The translations under genes and the position numbers were made by a program. Below the pieces are notes generated by a model. That model did no database searches, was not told the origin of the DNA, and saw only the letters and a program-made list of their open reading frames with translations. A DNA stretch of 64,000 nucleotides from Thorsellia kenyensis (GTDB lineage Bacteria; Pseudomonadota; Gammaproteobacteria; Enterobacterales; Thorselliaceae), in NCBI RefSeq assembly GCF_042432445.1, contig NZ_JBHLXE010000016.1:1-64000 (forward strand). The letters run 5' to 3'. Positions 37,140 to 46,618 of the stretch are shown one piece after another. Position 1 is the first letter of the stretch. The number at the start of each line of letters is the position of its first letter.

Positions 37140-38279
37140 ATGTTTGATTATGAAGTACTTCGGTTTGTCTGGTGGCTACTGATTGGTGTCTTACTGATTG
37201 GGTTTGCTATCACTGATGGCTTTGATATGGGCGTTGGCATACTCGTCCCTATTATTGGTAAAACAGATACACAACGTCGCGTGATGATTAATAGTATTGC
37301 CCCACATTGGGATGGTAACCAAGTTTGGCTTATCACGGCGGGTGGAGCAATATTTGCCGCTTGGCCAATGGTCTATGCTACTGCATTTTCGGGTTTTTAT
37401 GTGGCAATGATATTGGTATTAAGTGCCCTATTCTTTCGTCCTATTGGATTTGATTACAGATCAAAACTGGAAAATCCACGCTGGAGAGGATGGTGGGATT
37501 TAGGGATATTCACAGGAAGTTTTGTGCCAGCATTAGTCTTTGGGGTTGCATTTGGTAATCTTTTGCAAGGTGTACCGACTAATTTTGATGCCGACGTAAA
37601 TATATTTTACGACGGTAACTTCTTTGGCTTGCTCAATCCTTTTGCTATACTTGCAGGCGTGGTCAGTCTCATGATGATATCAATGCAAGGTGCAACCTAC
37701 TTACAGATGCGTACCGTGGATGAATTACATCTAAGAGCGCGTAAAGCATCAATCGTAACTGCGTTGATTACCTCTATCGCTTTTGTAGTTGGTGGTATTT
37801 GGATAACCTATGGAATTGATGGCTTTATTTTGAAATCAGCTATTGATACCTCGGCAGATTCTGTAATTTTTGGTAAAGAAGTGGCTACTGAAACTGGTGC
37901 GTGGATGAATAACTATAAGAAATATCCTACTTTATGGATTTTTCCAGCCTTAGGAGCTATCTCTCCTTTGCTTGTTATTCTATTTTCAAAGTTAGGTCGT
38001 TGTGCTTGGTCATTCATTTTTTCTTCATTAACGCAAGCGGGTGTGATCATGACTTTTGGTATTGCAATGTTCCCATTCATTATGCCTTCAACTGTAAATC
38101 CTGAATTCAGTTTAACAATGTGGGATGCAACGTCTAGCCAAATGACCTTACAAATCATGACTATTGTTGCTATTATTTTTGTGCCGATTGTGCTTAGCTA
38201 TACTGCATGGTGCTATTACAAAATGTTCGGCCGTTTAAATGATCGCTTTATTGAAGATAATAAACATCGTCTATATTAA
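37140..38279 (+). CDS. cydB: Cytochrome bd ubiquinol oxidase subunit II CydB
   Basis: CydB is the second membrane subunit of cytochrome bd. The 379-residue protein begins MFDYEVLRFVWWLLIGVLLIG and has GFDMGVG and IAPHWDGNQVWLI, both signatures of CydB, then multiple membrane helices. It is coupled to cydA (2-bp gap). Length equals that of E. coli CydB. Confidence 0.97.
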   Translation: MFDYEVLRFVWWLLIGVLLIGFAITDGFDMGVGILVPIIGKTDTQRRVMINSIAPHWDGNQVWLITAGGAIFAAWPMVYATAFSGFYVAMILVLSALFFRPIGFDYRSKLENPRWRGWWDLGIFTGSFVPALVFGVAFGNLLQGVPTNFDADVNIFYDGNFFGLLNPFAILAGVVSLMMISMQGATYLQMRTVDELHLRARKASIVTALITSIAFVVGGIWITYGIDGFILKSAIDTSADSVIFGKEVATETGAWMNNYKKYPTLWIFPALGAISPLLVILFSKLGRCAWSFIFSSLTQAGVIMTFGIAMFPFIMPSTVNPEFSLTMWDATSSQMTLQIMTIVAIIFVPIVLSYTAWCYYKMFGRLNDRFIEDNKHRLY

Positions 38280-38283
38280 TTAT

Positions 38284-38311
38284 TATGGTCTAGGTTTGAA
38301 TCTAGACCATA
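38284..38311 (+). other. Intercistronic hairpin between cydB and cydX
   Basis: TATGGTCTAG (38284-38293) and CTAGACCATA (38302-38311) are exact 10-bp complements with an 8-base loop. No U-run follows, and cydX starts 17 bases later. It could protect or process the cydAB message rather than terminate it. Confidence 0.75.
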
Positions 38312-38327
38312 CATTAAGGAGAACACT

Positions 38328-38444
38328 ATGTGGTATTTTGCATGGATTTTAGGTACGTTATTAGCCTGCTGTTTATCCATAATCACTGGTCTTGCATTAG
38401 AACATTTAGAAAATTCTAAGGAAGAAGAAGAGAAAAAGCAGTAA
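38328..38444 (+). CDS. cydX: Cytochrome bd accessory small subunit CydX
   Basis: CydX is the small single-helix subunit that stabilises the haems of cytochrome bd. The 38-residue product reads MWYFAWILGTLLACCLSII, then TGLALEHLENS and a charged tail. The W-Y-F-x-W-I-L-G start is diagnostic for the CydX/YbgT family. AAGGAG lies 7 bases before ATG. It is a gene easily missed by length cut-offs. A YbgE homologue is not present after it. Confidence 0.95.
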   Translation: MWYFAWILGTLLACCLSIITGLALEHLENSKEEEEKKQ

Positions 38445-38454
38445 ACCTTTCAAT

Positions 38455-38480
38455 AATGGCTAGCATTATTGCTAGCCATT
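38455..38480 (+). terminator. Terminator of cydABX
   Basis: AATGGCTAGC (38455-38464) and GCTAGCCATT (38471-38480) are perfect 10-bp complements with a 6-base loop. Only a weak T-rich tail follows (CTTATTTATTT after four bases). Confidence 0.65.
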
Positions 38481-39041
38481 AGCATCTTATTTATTTCACC
38501 CACATCAACAACTGATTTATCTCCCTCTATTAAATAAACAAATAAACAAATAAACAGGCGACTATCTGATCTATCGTAATGAAAATTAATAGTGCATTTC
38601 TAGCATATTATTAGGGGGCATTTTGCACTTTTATTTATCAGCTGAAAAAAGAGCTAAGCCCTCAATATCACAAAATTTATAAATTCATTACATTAGGATT
38701 AAGTGTTCAGTAAACAAAAATTAATTATTTGTAATTATTGCGTTCAATTCATAGGAAAGTATTGTTATAATCAAGGTGATTTTTATAAACAATCCTATTA
38801 AGGATTTAAGCTTCCATTGCTGGATTTAAAAATTTATTGTTTTTCGAGGGAGAAATATCTGGTTTGAGTACAAAACGAAAAATTGTTAAAGCGTACCTCT
38901 TACATATCAAACCTTAAGCCTTAAAATTATCCTTACCATCTTTCTAACCATTGATTGACTAAGATCTGTTATTACCCTGATGTACACACAACAACCATAA
39001 ATAATTAAATAAAGATGTAGTTTTAATAAAGGAACCATTAG
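38481..39041. other. Gene-free region upstream of the OlsF-like gene
   Basis: This is 561 bases with no reading frame. It contains short AAACAAATAAACAAAT repeats near 38536 and a promoter at 38743-38771. That promoter would give a leader of about 265 bases, which has no structure I recognise. Confidence 0.5.
38743..38771 (+). promoter_or_regulatory. Promoter upstream of the OlsF-like gene
   Basis: TTCAAT (38743-38748), 17 bases, then a perfect TATAAT (38766-38771) that also carries the TG extension (TGTTATAAT). Confidence 0.55.
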
Positions 39042-40763
39042 ATGTTCAATTTAGATGAAATTTTACCAAGTCATTTTGATAACTCATTTACAGGCAAAAT
39101 AAAGAAAAGTATATTAAGAAAACTTGTAAGAGAAAAAGACTTCCACGAATTTTCTGCCAAGTATCCACATTTAAGAGGAATCGAATGTGTAGAACAAATA
39201 CTTGATTATTTTGATGTCAGCAGCCAATATGTTGCTGATGATTTAGAAAATATTCCTGTAGAAGGCCCTATCATTATTGTGTCTAATCATCCGATTGGTT
39301 CTTTAGATGGCCTTCTGTTATTAAAACTCATATCAAAAGTACGACCAGATATTAAAGTGGTTGCTAATCAATTTCTTTCTTATTTAAAACCTATAAGCAG
39401 TTTATTTATCGGTGTGGATAATATCAATCAATCAACTCAGCGCAAACAAATAGAGGCTATGCACCAACAACTCAAAAATAAAGGTTGTTTACTTATCTTT
39501 CCGTCAGGTGAAGTATCTCGAGTTAAACCCAAAGGAGTAAGAGATCCTCGCTGGCAAACTGGATTTATTAAGTTAGCCATCAAATACCGAGCTCCCATCA
39601 TTCCAATTCATGTCCAAGCGAAAAATAGTTTCCTTTTTTATACTGTTTCCTGGCTATATCGTCCCTTATCAACATTAATGTTAGTTAGAGAAATGTTTAA
39701 GCAAAGGGGTAAAACCATTACGGTTAAAATTGGGCAAATGATCCCTTTAGAGAATTTTACAGATCAAGGTATGCCGCTGTCTGATTTAGCCAGACGGTTC
39801 CGCAAACATGTTTATAGGCTAGCTTCAGGCAGAGCATTACTATTTGCAACCCGTTCACCCATTGCCGCACCTGAAGAGCGAAAGATGCTTAAAAAACATA
39901 TTGAAGCCCAGCAATCTTTGGGGAAAACACCTGATGGAAAATCCATTTATCTTTATCGACGAGAAGATGAATCAAATAGTATTTTATTACGTGAGCTTGG
40001 GCGCTTAAGAGAGATTGCCTTTAGAGCTGTTGGTGAAGGGACTGGATTACGCCGAGATGTAGACATTTATGATGATTACTATTATCAATTAATGTTATGG
40101 GATCCTGAAGAATTAGAAATTGTTGGCGCCTACCGCTTAATACCAACCAATGAGATTGTCAAACAAAAGGGGATTGAGTCTTTATATACCCACTCGCTCT
40201 TTATTTATAATACACAAATGAACGAATATTTTGAAAAAGGTGTGGAACTTGGCAGAAGCTTCATTCAACCTAAATATTGGGGATTACGTGGCTTAGATTA
40301 CCTATGGCAAGGAATAGGAGCCTTTTTAGCTGCTTATCCTGAGCACAAATATTTATTAGGGCCGGTGACCATTTCGGGTGCTATGCCAACTAAAGCAAAA
40401 GATTTATTAGTGGCTTTTTATCGCCTTTACTTTCAGCATACAATAGAATTAGCTAAATCAAGAGCCCCTTATCCTGAAAGTCAGCCGGAAATTTTGAGTT
40501 ATTTTTCTGGCGATGATTATACAAATGATTTTGTAACTTTAAAAAGTTTACTTGCAAATATGAACTGTTCTGTACCAACTTTGTATAAGCAATATACTGA
40601 ATTGTGCGAGTCTGGAGGGGCAAAATTCCTAGATTTTGGTATAGATGCATCTTTTTGCGACAGTATTGATGGTCTCGTTCTCATTGATTTGGACAAAATA
40701 AAACCGCAAAAATTTCAGCGTTACATCAGCATTCATCTAAGCCATAATCCCTCTATCAATTAG
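39042..40763 (+). CDS. olsF: Bifunctional acyltransferase resembling ornithine-lipid synthase OlsF
   Basis: The 573-residue protein fuses two acyltransferase modules. The N-terminal PlsC-like domain (about 60-260) has NHPIGSLDG (H83, D89) and FPSGEVSR (153-160), the motifs of lysolipid acyltransferases. The C-terminal domain (about 290-480) is a GNAT-fold, OlsB/hemolysin-like N-acyltransferase with LRELGRLREIAFRAVGEGTG and EIVGAYRLIPT. This order is that of OlsF, which makes ornithine lipid from ornithine and two acyl-ACPs. The function is inferred from the architecture; a related aminolipid or lysophospholipid acyltransferase is possible. AAAGGAACC before the ATG supports the start. The gene stands alone. 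Confidence 0.72.
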   Translation: MFNLDEILPSHFDNSFTGKIKKSILRKLVREKDFHEFSAKYPHLRGIECVEQILDYFDVSSQYVADDLENIPVEGPIIIVSNHPIGSLDGLLLLKLISKVRPDIKVVANQFLSYLKPISSLFIGVDNINQSTQRKQIEAMHQQLKNKGCLLIFPSGEVSRVKPKGVRDPRWQTGFIKLAIKYRAPIIPIHVQAKNSFLFYTVSWLYRPLSTLMLVREMFKQRGKTITVKIGQMIPLENFTDQGMPLSDLARRFRKHVYRLASGRALLFATRSPIAAPEERKMLKKHIEAQQSLGKTPDGKSIYLYRREDESNSILLRELGRLREIAFRAVGEGTGLRRDVDIYDDYYYQLMLWDPEELEIVGAYRLIPTNEIVKQKGIESLYTHSLFIYNTQMNEYFEKGVELGRSFIQPKYWGLRGLDYLWQGIGAFLAAYPEHKYLLGPVTISGAMPTKAKDLLVAFYRLYFQHTIELAKSRAPYPESQPEILSYFSGDDYTNDFVTLKSLLANMNCSVPTLYKQYTELCESGGAKFLDFGIDASFCDSIDGLVLIDLDKIKPQKFQRYISIHLSHNPSIN

Positions 40764-40853
40764 GATAATTGTTAATAATTTTATAGTAAACCACCATTAA
40801 ATAAATGGATGTTTACAAATCTGACTAACCAAAATTTTCAGGTGAAGTTTAAA

Positions 40854-41690
40854 TGAATGCCGTTAAATTCGCTAATAACCAAGGAGATCCTTATCTGCAA
40901 GAGGTATCCTGAGAACTCAACATAACAAAGAGCTCCTTAGATGCTTGGCTTAGAAATCATAGAGAACAATTAAATCAACTCTCTTCTGATAGTAAATTGG
41001 ATCAGCTCAATAAAAATTATTAGCTATCGCAGAATCACATGCTTTCTCTGGCGAAGAACTCAGTCAGTGGTGTCGTATGAAAGGTATTTTTGAACATCAA
41101 TTAAAGTCTTGGAAAAGAGAGTTTATTGAGGATTCTGATAAGAAAAACAGCTGTGTACATACAGCTGTTTTTACAACACAAAAAGAAAAGAAAAAATAAA
41201 ATGCTACAGGGCATTTTAAAAATGGAAAAAAAGTATCAGCTGAAAGTACTGCATTGCTAGTGCTTTCAAAAAAATTCAATGTGTTGATTTCGGGAAAGTA
41301 CAATTCACTGAAACTTCAATGCACATAAATTATTAGAATTAATCACTAAGGCTATTTCTTGTGGGGCTAGATATTTTAAATACTGAGAAGTTTTAGGTCT
41401 ATCTAAGGTGACTTACCTATGTGGCTTACCCATGTATTTTATCTTAGGTGTATAAAGAATAAAGGCCTTAAAGTCAATGTAGATAAGCGATTAATACATT
41501 AAGCACCTGTCTTTAACTTATGTTGAGCCTAAAAATAAACTCCCAGAACTGGCGCATAACATGCTTAATAATTATCTAAATTGTGAAGCATATAAGCATA
41601 TATCACTAATTCAAATACTGTCTATTAGTCAGGATGTGTCCTAGTTTTTTTCAAGAAGATGGGCTTGCTAGTTTTGACAGGCATGCAACA
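40854..41690 (+). pseudogene. IS3-family transposase relic (OrfA plus start of OrfB)
   Basis: Joined across several stops and frameshifts, the frames give OrfA-like segments: ELNITKSSLDAWLRNH; FSGEELSQWCRMKGIFEHQL with KSWKREFIE; and SAESTALLVLSKKFNVL. These match the IS3 OrfA patterns LSEAELSRYCREKGL..EQI..W and AEAAALLVLRKK. An OrfB start follows: LLELITKAISCGARYFKY then EVLGLSKVTY, and EPKNKLPELAHNMLNNYL. The DDE catalytic domain is missing. The copy is long dead and cut off just before the pgi terminator. Confidence 0.85.
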
Positions 41691-41716
41691 AAAAACCCTA
41701 ACTGAGTAGGGTTTTC
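41690..41716 (-). terminator. Terminator downstream of pgi
   Basis: AAAACCCTA and TAGGGTTTT form a 9-bp stem with an ACTGAG loop, with an A-run on one side and a T-run on the other. It can work in both directions. It lies about 70 bp after the pgi stop. Confidence 0.8.
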
Positions 41717-41744
41717 GTTATAACGCGTTGACTCAATCTGAAAC

Positions 41745-41792
41745 TTAAGTACTATTAAAGTTAAGTACTATTAAAGTTAAGTACTATTAAAG
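41745..41792. repeat. 16-bp tandem repeat, three exact copies, overlapping the pgi stop
   Basis: TTAAGTACTATTAAAG is repeated three times without change at 41745, 41761 and 41777. The last copy includes the pgi stop codon (41787-41789). The first two copies are in the 3' untranslated region. Confidence 0.95.
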
Positions 41793-43436
41793 TCTCCAAC
41801 TCTTATAACAATTGATCAACCCATTCGTGGATACGTCATGTGTTACCACTTCTTTATCATCAGCCAGTTCTGGTAAAATTTTATTAGCCAATTGTTTGCC
41901 TAATTCAACACCCCACTGATCAAAAGAAAAAATATTTAAGATAACTCCTTGAGTAAATATCTTATGCTCGTACAGCGCGATTAATGCGCCAAGGGACTTA
42001 GGAGTAACAGATTTTAGTAATATTGAATTCGTGGGTCGATTTCCTTTAAATACTTTAAATGGAACGATATGTGCAGCATCTTCAATAGGTTTGCCAAGAG
42101 AAAGAAACTCTGATTCAACTTGTTCTTTCGTTTTACCAAATGCCAATGCTTCCGTCTGTGCAAAGAAATTTGACAACAATTTTTCATGGTGTGTTGAAAG
42201 AGGATTGTGGCTATTAGCTGGAGCAATAAAATCGCAAGGGATCATTTTAGTCCCTTGATGAATTAATTGATAAAATGCATGCTGGCCATTAGTTCCTGGC
42301 TCCCCCCAAATAATTGGGCCAGTTTGATAATCAACTTCATCACCATTTCTATCTACAAATTTACCATTCGACTCCATATTACCTTGCTGGAAATAAGCAG
42401 AAAAACGATGCATATATTGATCGTAAGGCAAAATAGCTTCCGTTTCGCAGCCATAAAAATTATTATACCATATTCCTATTAATGCCAAAATAACAGGTAA
42501 ATTTTCTTCAAATGGTGTTTCTTTAAAATGATTATCCATATCATGAGCACCTTGCAAAAGTGCCTCAAAATTGTCAAAACCTATAGATAAAGCAATAGAT
42601 AAGCCAATAGCAGACCAAAGAGAATAGCGGCCTCCGACCCAATCCCAAAATTCAAACATATTGTCAGTATCAATACCAAATCGGCTGACTTCTCTACTGT
42701 TAGTAGAAAGTGCCACAAAGTGCTTAGCAACAGCAGACTCTTCTTTTGCAAATGAGAGTAGCCAATCTCTTGCACTATGTGCATTTGTCATGGTTTCTTG
42801 TGTTGTAAATGTTTTTGAAGCAACTAAAAATAGTGTCGTTTCAGGATTAATTTGCTTTAATACTTCAACAATATGTGTGCCATCGACATTCGAAACAAAA
42901 TGCATGCTAAGGGGAGTTTTATAGGGTTTTAAGGCCTCAGTAACCATTAAAGGACCTAAATCCGATCCACCTATACCAATATTAACCACATCAGTGATAC
43001 TTTTACCTGTATATCCCTGCCACTCACCCGATAACACTCGAGTGGTAAACGCCTTCATTTTAGCTAAAACGGCATTTACTTGGGGCATTACATCTTCGGA
43101 ATCAACTAAAACAGGTCTATTACTTCTATTTCTTAGGGCGACATGGAGTACACTTCTGTCTTCTGTTTTATTGATTTTTTCTCCGCTAAACATCGCATTT
43201 ATTGCAGTACTGAGTTCAGTCTCTTGCGCTAATTGTAAAAGTAAGGCAAGTGTTTCATCATTGATCAAATTTTTAGAATAGTCTATCAAGATATCTTCGC
43301 CAAAAACTTTAGAGAATTTTTGGAAGCGAGTTGAGTCATTGGCAAAAAGTTCGTTGAGCGAAGCATATTTCATTGTTGCAAAGTGGGTCGTTAGCGCTTG
43401 CCATGCTTTTGTTTTTGTTGGATTAATATTTTGCAT
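41787..43436 (-). CDS. pgi: Glucose-6-phosphate isomerase
   Basis: Pgi interconverts glucose 6-phosphate and fructose 6-phosphate. The 549-residue protein matches E. coli Pgi in length (549). It has the signatures VNIGIGGSDLGPLM, WGEPGTNGQHAFYQL with the QLIHQGTKMIPCDF stretch, and SFDQWGVELGKQLA near the C-terminus. The stop lies in a 16-bp tandem repeat; the last residues (NCYKSWRL) still look normal. It is monocistronic. Confidence 0.98.
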   Translation of the reverse strand: MQNINPTKTKAWQALTTHFATMKYASLNELFANDSTRFQKFSKVFGEDILIDYSKNLINDETLALLLQLAQETELSTAINAMFSGEKINKTEDRSVLHVALRNRSNRPVLVDSEDVMPQVNAVLAKMKAFTTRVLSGEWQGYTGKSITDVVNIGIGGSDLGPLMVTEALKPYKTPLSMHFVSNVDGTHIVEVLKQINPETTLFLVASKTFTTQETMTNAHSARDWLLSFAKEESAVAKHFVALSTNSREVSRFGIDTDNMFEFWDWVGGRYSLWSAIGLSIALSIGFDNFEALLQGAHDMDNHFKETPFEENLPVILALIGIWYNNFYGCETEAILPYDQYMHRFSAYFQQGNMESNGKFVDRNGDEVDYQTGPIIWGEPGTNGQHAFYQLIHQGTKMIPCDFIAPANSHNPLSTHHEKLLSNFFAQTEALAFGKTKEQVESEFLSLGKPIEDAAHIVPFKVFKGNRPTNSILLKSVTPKSLGALIALYEHKIFTQGVILNIFSFDQWGVELGKQLANKILPELADDKEVVTHDVSTNGLINCYKSWRL

Positions 43437-43684
43437 AAATTCTCCATAAAATTTGAAAAAACAGATTGAATGTTCAGTAAGGTTATAGCTTCATTCGTTA
43501 TCTCACTAAATCAACTCATTATAACATTTGGTATATTTTGTATTGATAAGTTACTTTGAAACGTCTTGAAAAGCCATTCATAAGAGCATCAGTCTACTCT
43601 TATTTGATTAAAAAGTAATTAGGCTACGCATTAAGAAAGTCAATACTGATTGATGTGAAACAAATGATAGATTAATTAAGTAAT

Positions 43685-44107
43685 TTATTCCGCTTTGTGC
43701 AGGATCGTTTTTTCTAGTACTACTATATTTCGTTCATTATATGACAAATTTTCAAACATATGGATCAGCATATAATTTTCACTACTAACAGAAAATTCGA
43801 GTTTAGGGCACCCCATAGCACTCAACTTTTTTTCAAGTCGAGTGATTAATGCATTAGCAATACCTCGCCCCCGAAATTCAGGATGAACTGCTAAATGTGA
43901 TCCTGTGCCTGTTTGTCCATTATAGCCACCTAACAAAGTACCTACGACTTGACCAGAAGCTTCAGCAACTAGAAAAAGGGAGATCCCATGAGCTAATTTC
44001 AACTCAATGTCTAACTCTAAATCCCCCTCATCACTATTCAAATGGCAGCGTTCCCATAGCGTAATCACACTATCAAAGTCTTCATCTTTGAATGTACGGA
44101 TAATCAT
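43685..44107 (-). CDS. ypeA: GNAT-family acetyltransferase YpeA
   Basis: YpeA is a small N-acetyltransferase of unknown substrate that is conserved in enterics. From the ATG at 44107 (GAGG five bases before it) it is 140 residues; a GTG six bases upstream is less likely. It has ITLWERCHL, the acetyl-CoA loop HPEFRGRGIANALITRLEKK and GCPKLEFSVSSEN. It follows pqiC by about 30 bp and may be the last gene of the pqi operon. Confidence 0.9.
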   Translation of the reverse strand: MIIRTFKDEDFDSVITLWERCHLNSDEGDLELDIELKLAHGISLFLVAEASGQVVGTLLGGYNGQTGTGSHLAVHPEFRGRGIANALITRLEKKLSAMGCPKLEFSVSSENYMLIHMFENLSYNERNIVVLEKTILHKAE

Positions 44108-44137
44108 GATCACCTCAGTTTATAAAGAAAGAGTATA

Positions 44138-44737
44138 TCAGTTTATTTCTCTGATTTTTTGCGCTATGAGTTCAATCTCTTTTTGCCACAAAACGGCAAG
44201 TTGTCTGACTGATTCTTCATATCCATCTTTTGTAAGTAATGTCTCACTCTTAAAAGCTTGAGTGATTGTCTTGCCTGATTTTGAAGTAATATTAAATCGA
44301 CCTGACATCACGACCTTACCGTCAAATCTAGGATGAAATTCCAAAACACTGATTTGAACACGATAATCAGCTTGAGAGTTGCCTTGTCTAGTAATAAAAA
44401 AACCAGATAAAATTGCATTTAAATCAGTTTCAAAGGCTACGGAAAGTTGTTCTTCTAATGCGCTTGCCCATAGATGATTTTGGGCTAAGGTATAATTGAC
44501 ATCACTGGTTTGAAATGCAATGTTCCTTGAAGCTAATTGAGAAGATAAAATAATAGGTTCTATCCACACAACGGGTAAAGACCTGCCGATTTGATCTGAC
44601 TGGGCTGATGAAGTAGTTGTATTGAAGGGAAGTTGATAATAATTAGGACCTTCTTGCGCCGATGACCCACAACCAGCCAAAAATGTTACTCCAATAAATA
44701 CTAAGGTACTTTGGATAAAACGGGTGAGTTTAAACAT
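44138..44737 (-). CDS. pqiC: Outer-membrane lipoprotein PqiC
   Basis: PqiC is the lipoprotein that anchors the PqiB tunnel at the outer membrane for intermembrane lipid traffic. The start is set at 44737 (MFKLTRFIQS), preceded by AGAGGAAATGTACT; an ATG 36 bases upstream has no ribosome site. This gives 199 residues with a lipobox LAGC near 20. The ABC-type auxiliary (DUF330) fold is suggested by LPVVWIEPIILSSQLASRNI. It follows pqiB by 62 bp. Confidence 0.9.
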   Translation of the reverse strand: MFKLTRFIQSTLVFIGVTFLAGCGSSAQEGPNYYQLPFNTTTSSAQSDQIGRSLPVVWIEPIILSSQLASRNIAFQTSDVNYTLAQNHLWASALEEQLSVAFETDLNAILSGFFITRQGNSQADYRVQISVLEFHPRFDGKVVMSGRFNITSKSGKTITQAFKSETLLTKDGYEESVRQLAVLWQKEIELIAQKIREIN

Positions 44738-44766
44738 AGTACATTTCCTCTGTTTATTAGTAAATG

Positions 44767-44791
44767 GCCTCATGTCGTATGCACATGAGGC
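44767..44791 (-). other. Intercistronic hairpin between pqiB and pqiC
   Basis: GCCTCATGT and ACATGAGGC are exact 9-bp complements with a 7-base loop in the 62-bp gap. There is no U-run. It may tune the pqiC message level or stability. Confidence 0.75.
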
Positions 44792-44799
44792 GTTTGAAA

Positions 44800-46554
44800 T
44801 TATGGCTTAGCGGCTTTTGGTACAGGATCAACCGTTGCTGGAGCTTCGAAAATGAGCGCATTACTTTTTTGGTTTAATGTCTGTAATAAAGGCTGTAATT
44901 CTCGCAACGTTTGTTCTAATCTCTGTAGTGTTTGTACCGAAGAGGAGTAACCCTGTGAGCCTGGTTGTAACCCTTCAAGTGTGGTATTTAATTCATGCAA
45001 TGTTGTCTTCATCACAGCAGGCAATTCTTGAGTGGATTGATTACTCAATAATTGATTAACACTGTGTAATGTATCATTCAATGCCACTAACGTTTCTTTG
45101 CTCGTTTCAAGTGTGCCAGTCGCTTCTTGTATGAAATTTTCTACAGGTAGTTTATTTATTTTATCCAAGGTTAACATGACTTTTTGCTGAATTTGAGCAA
45201 TTCCGCCACTGACTGTCGGTAGAACACGATAATTGGCAAATGTTTGCTTTTCTTGCACTAAAATATCATCTGGATAAAAATCCAAATCAATAAATACCGC
45301 CCCAGTCAATAGATTTGCTGCTTTTAGAGAAGCCCTTAATCCCTTGATATTACCCTTTTCATACTGCTCTACGACATTAAATTGTTCACCTAATAGCTCA
45401 GTGAAACGTGCAGGTTCAATATGAATTAAGATCGGAATCACCAAATTATCATTCTTCACAATTTGCTCATCGTTAATATTCATAGGCGCTTCAATGACTG
45501 TTCCTAAACGAATACCCCTAAATTCAACCGGAGCACCAGGTTCTAAACCCCTAATTGATTCACTGACCAATATAACGTAAGGATCAAATTCTTTAAATTC
45601 ACGCTCTAAGATATTGGTTCTGTTATTAAATAATCGAAACGAGGTATTATTGGCAACTTTTTGACCAGCAGACCACCCCTTAGGCACGTCAAAACTCACG
45701 CCTCCGCTGAATAGGGTGGCTAAAGATGACATTTCAAAACGAATCCCTTGAGCAGAAACATCAACATTTACACCACTATCTTTCCAGAATCTTACATTCT
45801 CAGTAATCAGATTATCTAAAGGAGAATTGATAAAAAGCTGATACTTCATTTTTTTAGTTTCATGATTAAAGGCACTTGTTTCCACAGTACCGACTTGATA
45901 CCCTCTGAATAATACAGGATCACCCGCTGCTAATTGACCATACTCATCACTTTCTAAAAATATACGCAGTCCTTTTGCATCTGGGGCAGCGATAGGTGGC
46001 GCATCGAGTAAAGCAAATGTATTATTACTTTCTTTGCTTACCCCAGGTAATAACTCAATATAGGGACCAGATAAAATGGTACCTAAACCCGAGATTCCAC
46101 TTTTATCAATCTGTGGTCTAACGACCCAAAAAGCACTGTCAGTCCTTAAAAAATCTTCCTTACCATCAGATAAGCGGGCAGTCAGAATCACTTGTGAAAA
46201 ATCGTCACTGAGCTCAACACTTTCTACGATTCCTACATCCACATTACGTGTTTTAATTCTTGTTTTACCGGCCTCAATTCCTTCAGCCGTTGAAGTCGTC
46301 AAAGTCACCTGTGGCCCTAAAGAGCTATAATGCTCATAAATAATCCAAAGGCCTATAAAAACACACAATATAGGAACTATCCACACAGGAGACCAGAAAC
46401 GTTTAACTGCTTTAACTTCTGCCAGAAACCCCTCACTATTGTTTTCTGAGCCTTCGAGTGAGTCCTTATAATGCTCTTTTACAGGGGGATGCTCACTACC
46501 TGCATTTTTGTTAGTTTCAACCTGTTTTGACATTGAATCAGTTTGTTTTGTCAT
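44800..46554 (-). CDS. pqiB: MCE-family intermembrane transport protein PqiB
   Basis: PqiB forms a stacked MCE-domain tunnel for lipids between the two membranes. The 584-residue protein (E. coli 546) has an N-terminal cytoplasmic segment, one membrane helix (about 54-74), three MCE domains (starting near ITLT..GIEAGKTRIKTR, AGDPVLFRGYQVG and EPGAPVEFRGIRLG) and a long C-terminal coiled coil. It follows pqiA by 64 bp. Confidence 0.95.
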   Translation of the reverse strand: MTKQTDSMSKQVETNKNAGSEHPPVKEHYKDSLEGSENNSEGFLAEVKAVKRFWSPVWIVPILCVFIGLWIIYEHYSSLGPQVTLTTSTAEGIEAGKTRIKTRNVDVGIVESVELSDDFSQVILTARLSDGKEDFLRTDSAFWVVRPQIDKSGISGLGTILSGPYIELLPGVSKESNNTFALLDAPPIAAPDAKGLRIFLESDEYGQLAAGDPVLFRGYQVGTVETSAFNHETKKMKYQLFINSPLDNLITENVRFWKDSGVNVDVSAQGIRFEMSSLATLFSGGVSFDVPKGWSAGQKVANNTSFRLFNNRTNILEREFKEFDPYVILVSESIRGLEPGAPVEFRGIRLGTVIEAPMNINDEQIVKNDNLVIPILIHIEPARFTELLGEQFNVVEQYEKGNIKGLRASLKAANLLTGAVFIDLDFYPDDILVQEKQTFANYRVLPTVSGGIAQIQQKVMLTLDKINKLPVENFIQEATGTLETSKETLVALNDTLHSVNQLLSNQSTQELPAVMKTTLHELNTTLEGLQPGSQGYSSSVQTLQRLEQTLRELQPLLQTLNQKSNALIFEAPATVDPVPKAAKP

Positions 46555-46618
46555 AGTCTTTTATCATAAACCCTATTAAGATTAAAATTATTCATTGAAT
46601 TGTGTTACAAAAATAGCT

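Noticed and set aside
41097..41303. 68-residue open frame on the minus strand
   Set aside because: It is antisense to the IS3 OrfA relic, which explains the sequence better.
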